Source of the DNA: an uncultured Clostridia bacterium | GTDB taxonomy: Bacteria; Bacillota; Clostridia; Lachnospirales; Cellulosilyticaceae | Assembly (NCBI GenBank): GCA_937921505.1 | Contig: CAKZUB010000009.1 | Span: forward strand, 1-64,000 | DNA length: 64,000 nt | Reading direction: 5' to 3' | Part shown: positions 16,338 to 26,463 of the stretch, in pieces | How the letters are laid out: every line of letters starts with the position of its first letter | How positions within the stretch are numbered: the first letter of the stretch is position 1 | Made by a program: the position numbers and the translations under genes | Notes under the pieces: model-generated | What the model was told of the DNA's origin: nothing | What the model saw: the letters and a program-made list of their open reading frames with translations, nothing else | Database searches by the model: none

Positions 16338-18476
16338 ATGGAAAAGCGACCAAGCTACTTAGACGTTAACTTAACACCAGAAGACAGAGCAAAAGATTTG
16401 GTAAGTCACATGACCTTAGAGGAAAAGGCTTCTCAGCTTAAGTATGATGCGCCTGCTGTAAAGAGATTAGGTGTTCCTTATTATAATTGGTGGAATGAGG
16501 CTCTGCATGGGGTTGCAAGAGCTGGGACAGCTACAGTATTTCCACAGGCCATAGGGCTTGCAGCGATGTTTGATGATGCATTTTTGGGGCAGATAGCAGA
16601 TATTATTACCACTGAAGGACGAGCTAAATACAATGAGCAGGCAAAAAATGAAGATAGAGATATTTACAAAGGTATTACCTTCTGGTCACCTAATATTAAT
16701 ATTTTCAGAGATCCAAGATGGGGAAGAGGGCATGAGACCTATGGAGAAGATCCATACCTTACTTCTAGGCTTGGAGTAGCTTTTGTTAAGGGACTGCAAG
16801 GAAATGGTAAGTACCTTAAAGGAGCCGCTTGTGCAAAGCACTATGCGGTACATAGCGGACCTGAAGGAGAAAGACACAGTTTTAATGCTGTTGTATCAGA
16901 TAAAGACTTATGGGAAACTTACCTGCCAGCTTTTGAAGCACTTGTTAAAGAAGCTGATGTTGAGTCTGTTATGGGAGCGTATAATGCGGTAGGCGGAGAG
17001 CCTTGCTGTGGCAGCAAGATGCTGCTTAAAGATATCTTAAGAGATAAATGGGAGTTTAAAGGCCATGTGGTATCAGACTGTTGGGCGATAAAAGATTTCC
17101 ATACCAACCATATGGTTACCAGTACAGCCCCAGAGTCGGCAGCTTTAGCGCTAAAGAATGGTTGTGATCTTAACTGCGGTAATACCTACTTGCATATGTT
17201 ACAAGCTTACGCCCAAGGACTTGTTACAGAAGCAGATATTACAACAAGCTGTGAGAGGCTTATGACGACTAGAATTAAGCTTGGAATGTTTGATGAGACA
17301 GAGCATGACAGTATTTCTTATGAACTTAATGACTGCAAGGCCCATCATGAGGTGTCCCTTGAAGCAGCTAGAAAGTCTGTAGTATTACTTAAAAATGATG
17401 GTATACTTCCACTTGTTAAAGATAAGCTAAAAACAATTGCCGTTATTGGTCCTAATGCGAATAATCGCAGCATACTTAAGGCGAATTATTGCGGAACAGC
17501 GTCTAAGTATACGACTTTACTAGAGGGTATTCAAGATGTGGCAGGGGAAGATATCAGAGTGTTTTACTCGGAAGGGTGTCATTTATATAAGGATAAAGTG
17601 GAGTCTTTAGCATTTCCTAATGACCGTATGAGTGAAGCACTTTCGGTAGCTAGGCTATCAGATGTAGTGATTTTATGTCTTGGTCTGGATGCAGATTTAG
17701 AAGGAGAAGAAGGCGATACCGGTAACAGCTATGCAGCAGGAGACAAATTGGATTTAAAACTTCCGGGTCTTCAGCAAAAACTATTAGAAAAGGTCACAGC
17801 ACTTGGAAAGCCTGTGATTGTACTTCTAAGTTCAGGAAGTGCTCTGGCTGTAGATTATGCCGATGAAAACTGCAGCGCCATGCTTCAGACTTGGTATCCA
17901 GGTGCACTCGGTGGCCAAGCAGTAGCAGAGCTTTTGTTTGGCAAGTACTCTCCGTCAGGAAAACTGCCGGTTACTTTCTATAAAGAATCAGATGTATTAC
18001 CTGATTTTACAGACTACTCCATGAAAAATAGAACCTATAGATATATAGAAAGCGCGCCGCTTTATCCTTTTGGATATGGACTGACTTATGGAAACGCTGT
18101 ACTTTCTAACTTGAAAGTAAATAGAGATAGCGTAAAAGCTAAAGAAAGTGTAGAAATATCCGTAGAAGTATGCAATGAATCACAATATGATATAGAAGAA
18201 GTCGTGCAAGTTTATATAAAAGTAAAAGAGACAAAGTATGAAGTGTTAAATCATAGATTAAGGGCTTTTAAACGTATTGCACTTAAAAAGGGAGAGAACA
18301 AGACAATTACGCTCCAAGTTGATTCGCAAAGTTTAGAAGTTATAAACGATCAAGGCGATAGCATATTTGAAGGTAATGCTGTAGAAATTTATGTAGGTAC
18401 AAACCAGCCTGATGAAAGGAGTAAAATACTCACACAAAAAGAAGTGTTATGCGTAGAGCTACCAATAATCAAATAA
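16338..18476 (+). CDS. GH3 beta-xylosidase or beta-glucosidase
   Basis: This 712-residue family 3 glycosidase has no signal peptide, so it acts in the cytoplasm on imported oligosaccharides. The (beta/alpha)8 domain contains NWWNEALHGVARAG (about residues 50-63), RWGRGHETYGEDPY and K167-H168 in AKHYAVHSGPEGERH. The nucleophile is D247 in VVSDCWA. The alpha/beta sandwich domain follows, and a fibronectin-III-like domain covers about 590-700. The NWWNEALHGVA form is common in beta-xylosidases, which suits the region, but glucosidase activity cannot be excluded. A small fossil of a related gene is at 32152-32276. Confidence 0.9.
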   Translation: MEKRPSYLDVNLTPEDRAKDLVSHMTLEEKASQLKYDAPAVKRLGVPYYNWWNEALHGVARAGTATVFPQAIGLAAMFDDAFLGQIADIITTEGRAKYNEQAKNEDRDIYKGITFWSPNINIFRDPRWGRGHETYGEDPYLTSRLGVAFVKGLQGNGKYLKGAACAKHYAVHSGPEGERHSFNAVVSDKDLWETYLPAFEALVKEADVESVMGAYNAVGGEPCCGSKMLLKDILRDKWEFKGHVVSDCWAIKDFHTNHMVTSTAPESAALALKNGCDLNCGNTYLHMLQAYAQGLVTEADITTSCERLMTTRIKLGMFDETEHDSISYELNDCKAHHEVSLEAARKSVVLLKNDGILPLVKDKLKTIAVIGPNANNRSILKANYCGTASKYTTLLEGIQDVAGEDIRVFYSEGCHLYKDKVESLAFPNDRMSEALSVARLSDVVILCLGLDADLEGEEGDTGNSYAAGDKLDLKLPGLQQKLLEKVTALGKPVIVLLSSGSALAVDYADENCSAMLQTWYPGALGGQAVAELLFGKYSPSGKLPVTFYKESDVLPDFTDYSMKNRTYRYIESAPLYPFGYGLTYGNAVLSNLKVNRDSVKAKESVEISVEVCNESQYDIEEVVQVYIKVKETKYEVLNHRLRAFKRIALKKGENKTITLQVDSQSLEVINDQGDSIFEGNAVEIYVGTNQPDERSKILTQKEVLCVELPIIK

Positions 18477-18620
18477 AATAATAGTAAAAAATAGGAGTAT
18501 TGATGTATCATACTGTAGGACGCCAAATTACAGGTTTGCAATACTGCATTCCTAAGTCAAATTAATCCTATAGTTTTTATAGATATCTAGCCTTAATTGC
18601 ATTTTTATGCGTCACATTAT
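18477..18620. other. Spacer after the GH3 gene, no gene seen
   Basis: This is the first part of a 417-base spacer. No open frame with a ribosome site, tandem repeat or RNA motif was recognised before the terminator at 18621. Confidence 0.5.
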
Positions 18621-18682
18621 CCCAATTTAAAATAAGCTCTTAATGATGACTTGACATCACTAAGAGCTTATTTTAAATTGGG
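18621..18682. terminator. Strong hairpin terminator after the GH3 gene
   Basis: A perfect 22-bp inverted repeat (18621-18642 with 18661-18682) encloses 18 bases that themselves hold GATG/CATC. It lies 145 bases past the GH3 stop. Confidence 0.8.
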
Positions 18683-18893
18683 AGCTATTACGCTCTCGCA
18701 AAACCACTTACTATGATAAGACTATTTTTTCATTTATGCAAGATGTTTATGAACTTTTCTATGCATTCAAAAGACTGCATTTATTTTATTACTTAACCTG
18801 TCTACCATAAGGGGAGCATATCGCTCATTAGGGAGTCTTTATTATTTTATTTGAGTATTAAATAGTCGTATATTGCAGAGGAGTCTGTGGTGA
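18683..18893. other. Spacer between terminator and membrane AraC gene, no gene seen
   Basis: This is about 210 bases of AT-rich DNA. Short open stretches occur in several frames, but none has a ribosome site or a recognisable product. It is downstream of the convergent gene at 18894-21140. Confidence 0.5.
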
Positions 18894-21140
18894 TCAAGCA
18901 TTAATATTTCGAAATTCAGTTGGAGTAATAATTTCATGCTTTTTAAACATTCTTATAAAGGTATGTCTACTATTGAATCCACATTTGTTTGCGATATCGT
19001 CAAGGGAGAAGTTTGTTTGTACCAAAAGTAATTTTGCATGGTTAATTCTGCAAGCAGATATATAATCATAAAAAGACACTTGGAATTCTTGTTTAAATAT
19101 TTTTGAGAGGTATTGTGGTGTGATATTAAGTTGTTGTGCAAACATATCCAAATATAACTCTTCATCAAAATGACTATTAATATAATCAATTAAAAAGTTA
19201 ATATTAATTTTTTTAACACGCTGTTTACCTAAATAGGCAATATTCTGCAAAACGGAACAATAGTATTCTTCAAATTCTTGTATAGATAATATAGTACTGG
19301 GATTTTCTATGAGAAGACAAAATTCATTAAAGGAATTGGTGTTAATGTTTAATTCTTTTAATGACTGTTCAGTGTTTTTAATAACAGAAATATATAAGCT
19401 GCGTATTTCTGATTGTTGTAATGGTCTATAGGTTGCGTCTTGTAGAATTTTATGAATATATTCTGGTACATCAGTAAGTTGTCCTTGCACAAGTAAGTTT
19501 TTTAATTGACTTATAGATTCTAAATTAAAAATAGAAAGAACAGGGTTATTTTTACAATACTGGACTATTTTTTTACTGCTATTAGTGTAGTGTAAAGTAT
19601 TTTCTGCCTCTTTAAATGATAAATGAAGTCCATCATAATCCATATGTGTATTGCCAATACTCACGTGCATATCCAATGATAAGTGAGTAGATATTATATC
19701 TACTGATGTAGTTTTTAAATATTTTAATATTTCTGTAATTCTATTTCCACCAGAATTAAATATTATACAAATCTTATTATTATTTAAAGAAATAGTAAAA
19801 CTAATCATATCAGTTAAAATATCATTTTTTATTTTATGAAGAATAACATTATAAATATGATTTTTTTGTTCTAAAGGAAAATCATCTGTATAGAGGATCT
19901 TTAATATTGCAACACAAAAGCACTTATGCTTAAAATCAATGCCATTATTTCTCAAAAATTCTTGTTCATTTTCAGATATTGAATAGTCTCCTTGATAAAG
20001 AAGTTCAATTAGATAGCGTTCACGTGCTTTTGGTAGAATATTTTGCAATTTATCATGAAGTTGATTTTTATCATTGATAATAGAATCAATCTTATTGTTA
20101 ATATATTGATAATCATCTATTAAAGGCCTTTCCACATCTGTTTGTGCCCCTAAACGATTTTTAATAAAAGTTACTGGATAATAAATTTTAAAGGCTATAA
20201 ACACCCCCATGATACTTGCAGTTAAAATGACTAATATAATGATAATATTATACTGGATATAATTTGAATTAGATGTAATATCACGATATGGGATATATGC
20301 AAAATAAACCAATGATTGTAAAAGCGTATGTTTAGAAGAGTATCTTATTAATATTGAATGGTCAGCTAAGCTTGTAAGATTTTTTTTAAAAGAAGATAAA
20401 TTCTCAGTAGAGAAAGAGCTGCTTGATGAAGCACTAGCTTCTGAAGATTGGAGCATAAAAGATCCCGAAGTATCCATAAGGATAATATTACTATTAGGAG
20501 TTATATTAGTAATATTAATAAGATTTTTAAAGTCTTTAGTTTTAATTAAAATAACAATCTTTTCTTCTTGTTTTAATCGCCCAAAACCAGAGATGAATAT
20601 GGGGTAGTATGCCACATAGGTACGTTCATATTTATTGAACATTTTAATTTCAGGAAGAATTTTAAAGCTACTTCTTAAAGAAGATAGATCTTTTATTGTT
20701 TCTTCATAACTGTTATCTATAAAATAGTCACTAAAAAACTTATCTAAGGAACAGGAACCTTCTGTATTATACATTATATTAGAACCAAAATTGTAATAAT
20801 GAATATCTGAAATATTGATATTGTACGTTCTGGTTTTTCTTAATTTAGCAATAAATTCAAGTTTATTATAAAATTGAGTTTCATCAGATAATTTCTTAAA
20901 TGTTTCTTCTTCAGATAAATTAATAGAAAGATGAAGAAAGGTATAAAGTAAATCATCTGTATTTTTTGAAATATATTCTAGCTGTTGCTCATATTTCTTG
21001 TTTAGCTCTTTTATATAGTATGTAGTATTTATTTTATAAAATAGTAATAGATAGACAGTTAAAATGGATATAGGTATAAAAATTAATAGTAATATCTTCA
21101 TAAAAGTTAAGCTTTTTAAATTTGCTTTATTTTTTTTCAT
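18894..21140 (-). CDS. Membrane-anchored AraC-family regulator with extracellular sensor
   Basis: This 748-residue one-component regulator has a membrane segment at about residues 12-34 and an extracellular sensor of about 260 residues. A second membrane segment lies near 300-322. The cytoplasmic linker ends in an AraC DNA-binding domain (about 645-745), with FAQQLNITPQYLSKIFKQEF and IITPTEFRNI. The ATG at 21140 follows AAGGGG. This architecture is typically found beside LplB/YtcP/lipoprotein importers in Firmicutes, and here it diverges from one. It probably senses the external sugar directly. Confidence 0.88.
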   Translation of the reverse strand: MKKNKANLKSLTFMKILLLIFIPISILTVYLLLFYKINTTYYIKELNKKYEQQLEYISKNTDDLLYTFLHLSINLSEEETFKKLSDETQFYNKLEFIAKLRKTRTYNINISDIHYYNFGSNIMYNTEGSCSLDKFFSDYFIDNSYEETIKDLSSLRSSFKILPEIKMFNKYERTYVAYYPIFISGFGRLKQEEKIVILIKTKDFKNLINITNITPNSNIILMDTSGSFMLQSSEASASSSSSFSTENLSSFKKNLTSLADHSILIRYSSKHTLLQSLVYFAYIPYRDITSNSNYIQYNIIIILVILTASIMGVFIAFKIYYPVTFIKNRLGAQTDVERPLIDDYQYINNKIDSIINDKNQLHDKLQNILPKARERYLIELLYQGDYSISENEQEFLRNNGIDFKHKCFCVAILKILYTDDFPLEQKNHIYNVILHKIKNDILTDMISFTISLNNNKICIIFNSGGNRITEILKYLKTTSVDIISTHLSLDMHVSIGNTHMDYDGLHLSFKEAENTLHYTNSSKKIVQYCKNNPVLSIFNLESISQLKNLLVQGQLTDVPEYIHKILQDATYRPLQQSEIRSLYISVIKNTEQSLKELNINTNSFNEFCLLIENPSTILSIQEFEEYYCSVLQNIAYLGKQRVKKININFLIDYINSHFDEELYLDMFAQQLNITPQYLSKIFKQEFQVSFYDYISACRINHAKLLLVQTNFSLDDIANKCGFNSRHTFIRMFKKHEIITPTEFRNINA

Positions 21141-21313
21141 TTTTAATACCCCTTAATATATATTTAAGTTTATGATAATCTTATTTTAGTCTCTTTTATA
21201 CAATTTATCTAGTTATAAATATAATACCATTATGAATTTTAGGTATAATACTTATCGAATTATATAAAATAATAACATTTAAAACCTAAATTTTAATATT
21301 ATAACTATATTTA

Positions 21314-21341
21314 TTGCAAACATAATGCTAACATTTAGATA
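21314..21341 (+). promoter_or_regulatory. Candidate promoter of importer B operon
   Basis: TTGCAA (21314-21319) and TAGATA (21336-21341) are 16 bp apart, about 80 bases before the first permease. The match to consensus is moderate and the region is AT-rich, so this is tentative. Confidence 0.35.
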
Positions 21342-21421
21342 TATTAACTAAAGGGGTGAGGAAGTATTAAACCGAATCAGAAACACTTATATAAAAATAT
21401 CAATATGAAGAGGTGAAAAAA

Positions 21422-22417
21422 ATGAATAGAGGGGAAATAATATTAAAAGGTGTAGAAGATATATATCATAAAAAGAAAAAAAGTAAAAAATTCAATATAA
21501 AAAACAATAGCTCGCCTAAATTGATGGTGTCTTTAGTAAAAAATTGGCAATTATATACAATGCTTTTATTACCTATTACATTTTATATTGTTTTTATGTA
21601 TACACCTATTATAGGTAATATAATCGCTTTTAGGAAATATCAACCCGGAGGGTCCATTTTTGGAATACAGTGGGTAGGAATGAGATACTTTAATATGTTT
21701 CTTTCCGATGCTAAGTTTTGGAGTGTATTTAAAAATACAGTTATTTTAAGTTTAAGCAGCTTAGTTATTGGATTTCCAATGCCTATTATTTTTGCTTTAT
21801 TTCTTAATGAATTAAAGAGTTTGAAATTTAAAAAATTGGTTCAAATAACCTCTTATTTACCACATTTTTTATCTACAATTATTATTTGTGGAATGATTAT
21901 GGAGGTGCTAGCACCAAATACAGGAATAATTAACCGACTGATTACTACATTGGGAGGAAGTAGCATTAGTTTTATGCAAAATCCAAATTGGTTTAGACCA
22001 GTATATATTATATCAGGTATTTGGCAGAACCTAGGATGGGAAGCTATTATTTATATTGCGGCACTAACCAATGTGGATCAACAATTATATGAAGCTGCTT
22101 CAATAGACGGAGCAAATAAATTTCAACAAATGATCCATGTAAGTTTGGCAGGTATTGCACCTACTATAATTATTATGTTGATTTTAGCCATAGGGAAGTT
22201 AATGACAGTAGGTTATGAAAAAGTATTATTATTATATAATCCAATGACTCTTGACAAGGCTGATATTATTTCCACTTATGTGTATAGATTAGGGATAGAA
22301 GCAAATCAATACAGTTATGCAACTGCAATTGGTTTGTTGGAATCTGTAATAGGATTAACGCTAGTTATTATAGCGAATAAAGTTTCTCGTAAAGTTTCAG
22401 AATCGTCTTTATGGTGA
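21422..22417 (+). CDS. ABC importer permease, LplB type (importer B)
   Basis: This 331-residue permease of the LplB/YteP group has about 45 basic N-terminal residues before the first membrane segment (QLYTMLLLPITFYIVFMYTP). Its EAA loop is YEAASIDGANKFQQMIHVSL. I start at ATG 21422, seven bases after AGAGGTG. A GTG at 21413 overlaps that site and is unlikely. It begins an operon with a YtcP-type permease and a large lipoprotein. LplB systems take up polysaccharide fragments such as pectic or rhamnogalacturonan oligomers. Confidence 0.88.
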   Translation: MNRGEIILKGVEDIYHKKKKSKKFNIKNNSSPKLMVSLVKNWQLYTMLLLPITFYIVFMYTPIIGNIIAFRKYQPGGSIFGIQWVGMRYFNMFLSDAKFWSVFKNTVILSLSSLVIGFPMPIIFALFLNELKSLKFKKLVQITSYLPHFLSTIIICGMIMEVLAPNTGIINRLITTLGGSSISFMQNPNWFRPVYIISGIWQNLGWEAIIYIAALTNVDQQLYEAASIDGANKFQQMIHVSLAGIAPTIIIMLILAIGKLMTVGYEKVLLLYNPMTLDKADIISTYVYRLGIEANQYSYATAIGLLESVIGLTLVIIANKVSRKVSESSLW

Positions 22418-22427
22418 GGTGAGGTAG

Positions 22428-23294
22428 ATGAAAAAAAAGATAAGTATGTTTAATGCCTTAAATTATATTGTGATGTCATTTATTATTTTTATTACGTTAT
22501 ATCCTTTCTTATGGTTAATGGCTACTTCTCTAAGTAGCGGGGCAGCAGTTGCAGCTGGGAAAGTTGCTTTTTACCCCAAGGGTTTTAATACAGAATCTTA
22601 CAAATTATTATTTAAGCAAGTGCAGTTTTGGCAATCTTATCAAAATACTGTTTTTTATACTGTTTTTGGAACTATAATTTCTTTGATTATGACAATATTA
22701 TGCGCTTACCCCTTATCAAAGAAATACCTTTCTGGTAATCGTTTATTGATAGGATTTATGGTTGCTACCATGTTTGTACAAGGAGGAATGATACCTAGTT
22801 ATTTAGTTGTTATTAGTCTGGGAATGAGGAATTCTATTTGGGCCATTTTAATCCCGGGAGCCATTTCTACATATAATATGATTATTATGAGGACATTTTT
22901 CCAATCAATTCCACCATCTTTAGAGGAAGCTGCTATGATAGATGGTTTAAATCATTTTGGGATTTTGAGAAAAATCTATTTACCGTTATCTAAACCTATT
23001 ATCGCAACTATGACTCTGTTTTATGCTGTAGATAAATGGAATGCTTGGTTTAAACCACTGCTTTACTTAGATAAACCTAAATTATTCCCTGTATCATTAT
23101 ATTTAAGGAACATTGTGTTTGGGACACAACTTGCATTAAAGGATGGGCAAGTTTCAACAGGAGAAATGAGTAATATTTATATGACCATTAAATCTACGGC
23201 TATTATTTTAGTTGTAATTCCTATTCTATGTATTTATCCTTTTATTCAGAGATATCTTATAAAAGGTATGATGTTAGGATCTGTAAAGGAATAA
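22428..23294 (+). CDS. ABC importer permease, YtcP/LplC type (importer B)
   Basis: This 288-residue partner permease has six membrane segments. Its EAA loop is EEAAMIDGLNHFGILRKIYL and it ends with the group's KGMMLGSVKE tail. It lies 10 bases after the LplB-type gene, with GAGGTAG before the ATG. Motifs such as TSLSSGAAVAAG and MFVQGGMIPSYL are characteristic of this family. Confidence 0.9.
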   Translation: MKKKISMFNALNYIVMSFIIFITLYPFLWLMATSLSSGAAVAAGKVAFYPKGFNTESYKLLFKQVQFWQSYQNTVFYTVFGTIISLIMTILCAYPLSKKYLSGNRLLIGFMVATMFVQGGMIPSYLVVISLGMRNSIWAILIPGAISTYNMIIMRTFFQSIPPSLEEAAMIDGLNHFGILRKIYLPLSKPIIATMTLFYAVDKWNAWFKPLLYLDKPKLFPVSLYLRNIVFGTQLALKDGQVSTGEMSNIYMTIKSTAIILVVIPILCIYPFIQRYLIKGMMLGSVKE

Positions 23295-23408
23295 CATTAA
23301 ATTAAAATTATTTTGACAAACTTAGTAAGTCATGACTATTGTTACATTAAATTATAGTGTTGCAATGTTCATTGGATTTATAACAATTATTATTAAGGGG
23401 GAATTAGA

Positions 23409-25043
23409 ATGAATAAAATTTTTATGAAAAAGCTACTAGGTACCTCATTAGCAGTAGCCATGTTATCGTCAATATTTAGCGGATGTGCTAAAGCTCCAGA
23501 TAACACCAGCACTGCAGTTAGTGAAACAAAAAACAAGATAAGTGAAAAGGATAGTACAAGTGAGCCGCTCACAATTACGATGCTATACCGAGATGAAGGA
23601 AGTTATCCATATCAAGAAAATTGGCTAATTTTCAATGAGATTTTGAAAAGAAAAAATGTGAAATTAGAAGCAGTAGTAGTTCCTAATTCAGACTGGGAGA
23701 CAAAAGCAAATATGTTAATGAGTATGGGAGATGCTCCTGATTTTATTCCTCGCATGTATGCGTCAAGTGAAACGCAATATGTAAACTCTGGCTCACTAGT
23801 TGCTATATCTGACCATTTGGATAAAATGCCTAATTTTAAAAAAAGAATAGAGCAGTATAACGTTCAAAAAGAAATTGAAGATCAGTTAACTCAGCTTGAT
23901 GGAAAAGCCTATCTTGCACCAAGTATTCATGAAATTCCATGGATAGAAGTCTATATGGCATATCGTACAGACATATTGGATCAAGAAGGTCTTAAAATAC
24001 CTACAACAATAGATGAACTATATGAGGTTAGCAAGAAGTTAAAAGAAAAATATCCGAATCAATATATTTGGAGTGACAAGTGGAATGGAAATAATAGTAC
24101 ACATTTAACCGAGGGAGCTTTTGGTGCTCGTGCTATTGGCTGGAACTATGGTAATGGATTAAATTATAATGATGAGAAAGATGAATTTTATTTTGATCCT
24201 ATTTCAGAAGGATATAAAGAATGGCTAAAGTTTATGAATAAGATGGTAAAAGAAGAATTATATGATCCAGAGACTTTTATTAAAACAGGTGATCAGATTG
24301 TTGAAGGACTTTCTACTGGAAAGACATTTATGAGTATATCAAATATTAATGAAACAATTGAATGGAATGAATTTGGAAAAGAAAGTGTAGGGGAAGAATT
24401 TAATTTTACACAGTTTTTACCACCAATGGGTATTAAAGGTAATCAAGGAAAACGTTCAGGTCGTTTAGAAGCCGGATTTATAATTCCCAAAACGACTGAG
24501 GAGAGTGGGAAGTTAGATGAGGTAATAGAATTTCTCGATTGGCTATATTATTCGGAAGAAGCTGAAGAATTAGTATATTGGGGAGTAGAGGGTGAAACTT
24601 TTAAAAAGAATTCTGATGGAAACAATGTACCTATAGATGGCGTTACTTACAGGTGGATGAATCCAGGTGCAGAAAAAGATATGAGAAAGGATTTTGGTGT
24701 GGGCAATTTGTCTTTTATGGGTTCAACAAGTCAAAAGACGAGATATGGATTAATGCCACCAGAAGAACGAAAATTACAAGAAGCATATTTAAAGGAAAGA
24801 CCAGTTCAAAAACCTATACCTAATATTTCCATTACAGAGGAACAACAAGAACAATATAATTTATTAAATACAAACTTAAGTGATTATGCCAAACAAATGT
24901 ATATCCAATTTATTGTACAAGAGCGGGATATAGACAAAGAATGGGATTCTTATATTTCTGAACTTAAGAAAAAAGGATTAGATGACTATATGAAAATTGT
25001 AACAGAATCATATAATGCCACAAAAGAAGCAAAAAAGAAATAG
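23409..25043 (+). CDS. Large substrate-binding lipoprotein, LipO/YtcQ type (importer B)
   Basis: This 544-residue extracellular lipoprotein has a signal peptide with lipobox cysteine C26 (FSGCAK). The mature part begins after a short Ser/Thr-rich linker with LTITMLYRDEGSYPY. It is about 100 residues longer than MalE-type binders, as usual for LplA/YtcQ proteins. Its own spacer of 114 bases has a strong AAGGGGG ribosome site, and a hairpin follows it (25055-25091). The substrate is unknown. The enzymes downstream suggest a sugar acid or acid-bearing oligosaccharide. Confidence 0.88.
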   Translation: MNKIFMKKLLGTSLAVAMLSSIFSGCAKAPDNTSTAVSETKNKISEKDSTSEPLTITMLYRDEGSYPYQENWLIFNEILKRKNVKLEAVVVPNSDWETKANMLMSMGDAPDFIPRMYASSETQYVNSGSLVAISDHLDKMPNFKKRIEQYNVQKEIEDQLTQLDGKAYLAPSIHEIPWIEVYMAYRTDILDQEGLKIPTTIDELYEVSKKLKEKYPNQYIWSDKWNGNNSTHLTEGAFGARAIGWNYGNGLNYNDEKDEFYFDPISEGYKEWLKFMNKMVKEELYDPETFIKTGDQIVEGLSTGKTFMSISNINETIEWNEFGKESVGEEFNFTQFLPPMGIKGNQGKRSGRLEAGFIIPKTTEESGKLDEVIEFLDWLYYSEEAEELVYWGVEGETFKKNSDGNNVPIDGVTYRWMNPGAEKDMRKDFGVGNLSFMGSTSQKTRYGLMPPEERKLQEAYLKERPVQKPIPNISITEEQQEQYNLLNTNLSDYAKQMYIQFIVQERDIDKEWDSYISELKKKGLDDYMKIVTESYNATKEAKKK

Positions 25044-25054
25044 ATAATCAAAAG

Positions 25055-25091
25055 TGAAGAAGTGCAATAGAATAGATATTGCATTTCTTCA
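25055..25091 (+). terminator. Intercistronic hairpin after the importer B lipoprotein
   Basis: GAAGAAGTGCAATA (25056-25069) pairs with TATTGCATTTCTTC (25077-25090) with one G-T pair. It has no long T run after it, so it may stabilise the upstream message or terminate only partly. Confidence 0.7.
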
Positions 25092-25110
25092 TGAAAGGAT
25101 GTATATAAGC

Positions 25111-26463
25111 ATGAAGTTATTAAATAATACTAAAATTGTGGTATTAGATGATGATCCTACAGGATGTCAGACAGTTCATGACATCACGGTGTATACGTGT
25201 TGGGATAAACATACACTGTTTCAGGCATTTCTGCAAGAAGGTAATATGTTTTTTATTATGACCAATTCCAGGAGCTTTTCAAAAGAAAAAACAGAGAGAG
25301 TACATAGAGAAATTATAAACAACATTGTAAGTGTAGGATACCAAACGGGAAAGGACTACATTATTGTTAGTAGAGGAGACTCGACCTTGCGAGGGCATTA
25401 TCCGTTAGAAACAGATGTAATTAAAAAAACATTAGAAGAAACTGGATTAGAGATAGATGGAGAAATTATTTGTCCGTTTTTCTCTGAAGGTGGAAGAATT
25501 ACAAAGGATAATATTCACTACGTTATACAAGATAATTTAGAAATTCCATGTGCTGAAACAGAGTTTGCAAAAGACAAAACTTTTGGGTACTCTCAATCTC
25601 ATTTAGGGAAGTATGTAGAAGAAAAAACAAATAGTCAATACTTGGCACAAGATTTAATCTACATTAGTTGTGAGGACTTACAAGAAGGCAATATAGATAA
25701 GGTTAGTAGACAAATAGCTTCGTGTAAAAACAACAAAATTATTGTAAATTGTACATCTTATAAAGAATTAGAAGTTTTTATAAAGTGTTTAGAGTATCAA
25801 CTAAGTTTAGGAAAGCATTTTGTTTTTCGAACAGCAGCATCTTTTGTAAAGGTGTTAGGGCATTTAGAACATCGAGCCTTACTATTAAAGAAGCATATAT
25901 TAGGACGTTCAGAAAATATAGGTGGATTAATTGTAGTAGGTTCACACACACTTAAAACAACTTTACAATTAAGTTATTTAAGACAATATACTCATATAAA
26001 GGACTATGAAGTGAGTGTTGACGAGATCTTGAAGGGAAATAGTAGAGACGTTATTAAGGAAGCAATTTGGCATATAGAGCAGTCTCTTAAGCAAAATAAG
26101 ACAATTGTCATTTTTACACAAAGAAATCTCATTTCAGATAGTAATCCTCAAAAAAGTTTAGACATATCCGTAACGATATCATATGCCATAACAGAAATAG
26201 TGAACAGCCTAGCAATTATTCCGGCTTTTGTGATTTCTAAAGGAGGTATTACAGCAGCAGATATCGCTACAAGAGGAATGAATATAAAAAAAGCTATAGT
26301 ACTAGGGCAAATAGAGCAAGGAGTTCCAGTGTGGAAGTCCCTAACAGAAGGAAAATATTATGATGTTCCTTATATCATTTTTCCAGGGAATGTTGGAGAT
26401 GACACAATGTTACTAGAAGTTTATCAAAAATTAGAGACAAGAGAGGTGAGAGATGAAGGATAA
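25111..26463 (+). CDS. Four-carbon acid sugar kinase family protein (DUF1537/OtnK-like)
   Basis: This 450-residue member of the DUF1537 kinase family phosphorylates C4 or related sugar acids (known members act on erythronate, threonate and 3-oxo-isoapionate). The N-terminal substrate domain starts VLDDDPTGCQTVHD. The C-terminal nucleotide domain has FVISKGGITAADIA and ends PGNVGDDTML. I start at ATG 25111 after AAAGGAT. A frame open from 25054 runs through a hairpin and is unlikely to be translated. It overlaps the next gene by 11 nt. The exact substrate is not readable. Confidence 0.85.
   Translation: MKLLNNTKIVVLDDDPTGCQTVHDITVYTCWDKHTLFQAFLQEGNMFFIMTNSRSFSKEKTERVHREIINNIVSVGYQTGKDYIIVSRGDSTLRGHYPLETDVIKKTLEETGLEIDGEIICPFFSEGGRITKDNIHYVIQDNLEIPCAETEFAKDKTFGYSQSHLGKYVEEKTNSQYLAQDLIYISCEDLQEGNIDKVSRQIASCKNNKIIVNCTSYKELEVFIKCLEYQLSLGKHFVFRTAASFVKVLGHLEHRALLLKKHILGRSENIGGLIVVGSHTLKTTLQLSYLRQYTHIKDYEVSVDEILKGNSRDVIKEAIWHIEQSLKQNKTIVIFTQRNLISDSNPQKSLDISVTISYAITEIVNSLAIIPAFVISKGGITAADIATRGMNIKKAIVLGQIEQGVPVWKSLTEGKYYDVPYIIFPGNVGDDTMLLEVYQKLETREVRDEG

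Noticed and set aside
18683..18893. Short gene in the spacer after the GH3 terminator
   Set aside because: Short frames lack ribosome sites and resemble no known protein.
25054..25110. N-terminal extension of the DUF1537 kinase
   Set aside because: It runs through a 14-bp hairpin, lacks a ribosome site, and the ATG at 25111 has AAAGGAT and begins the conserved domain.
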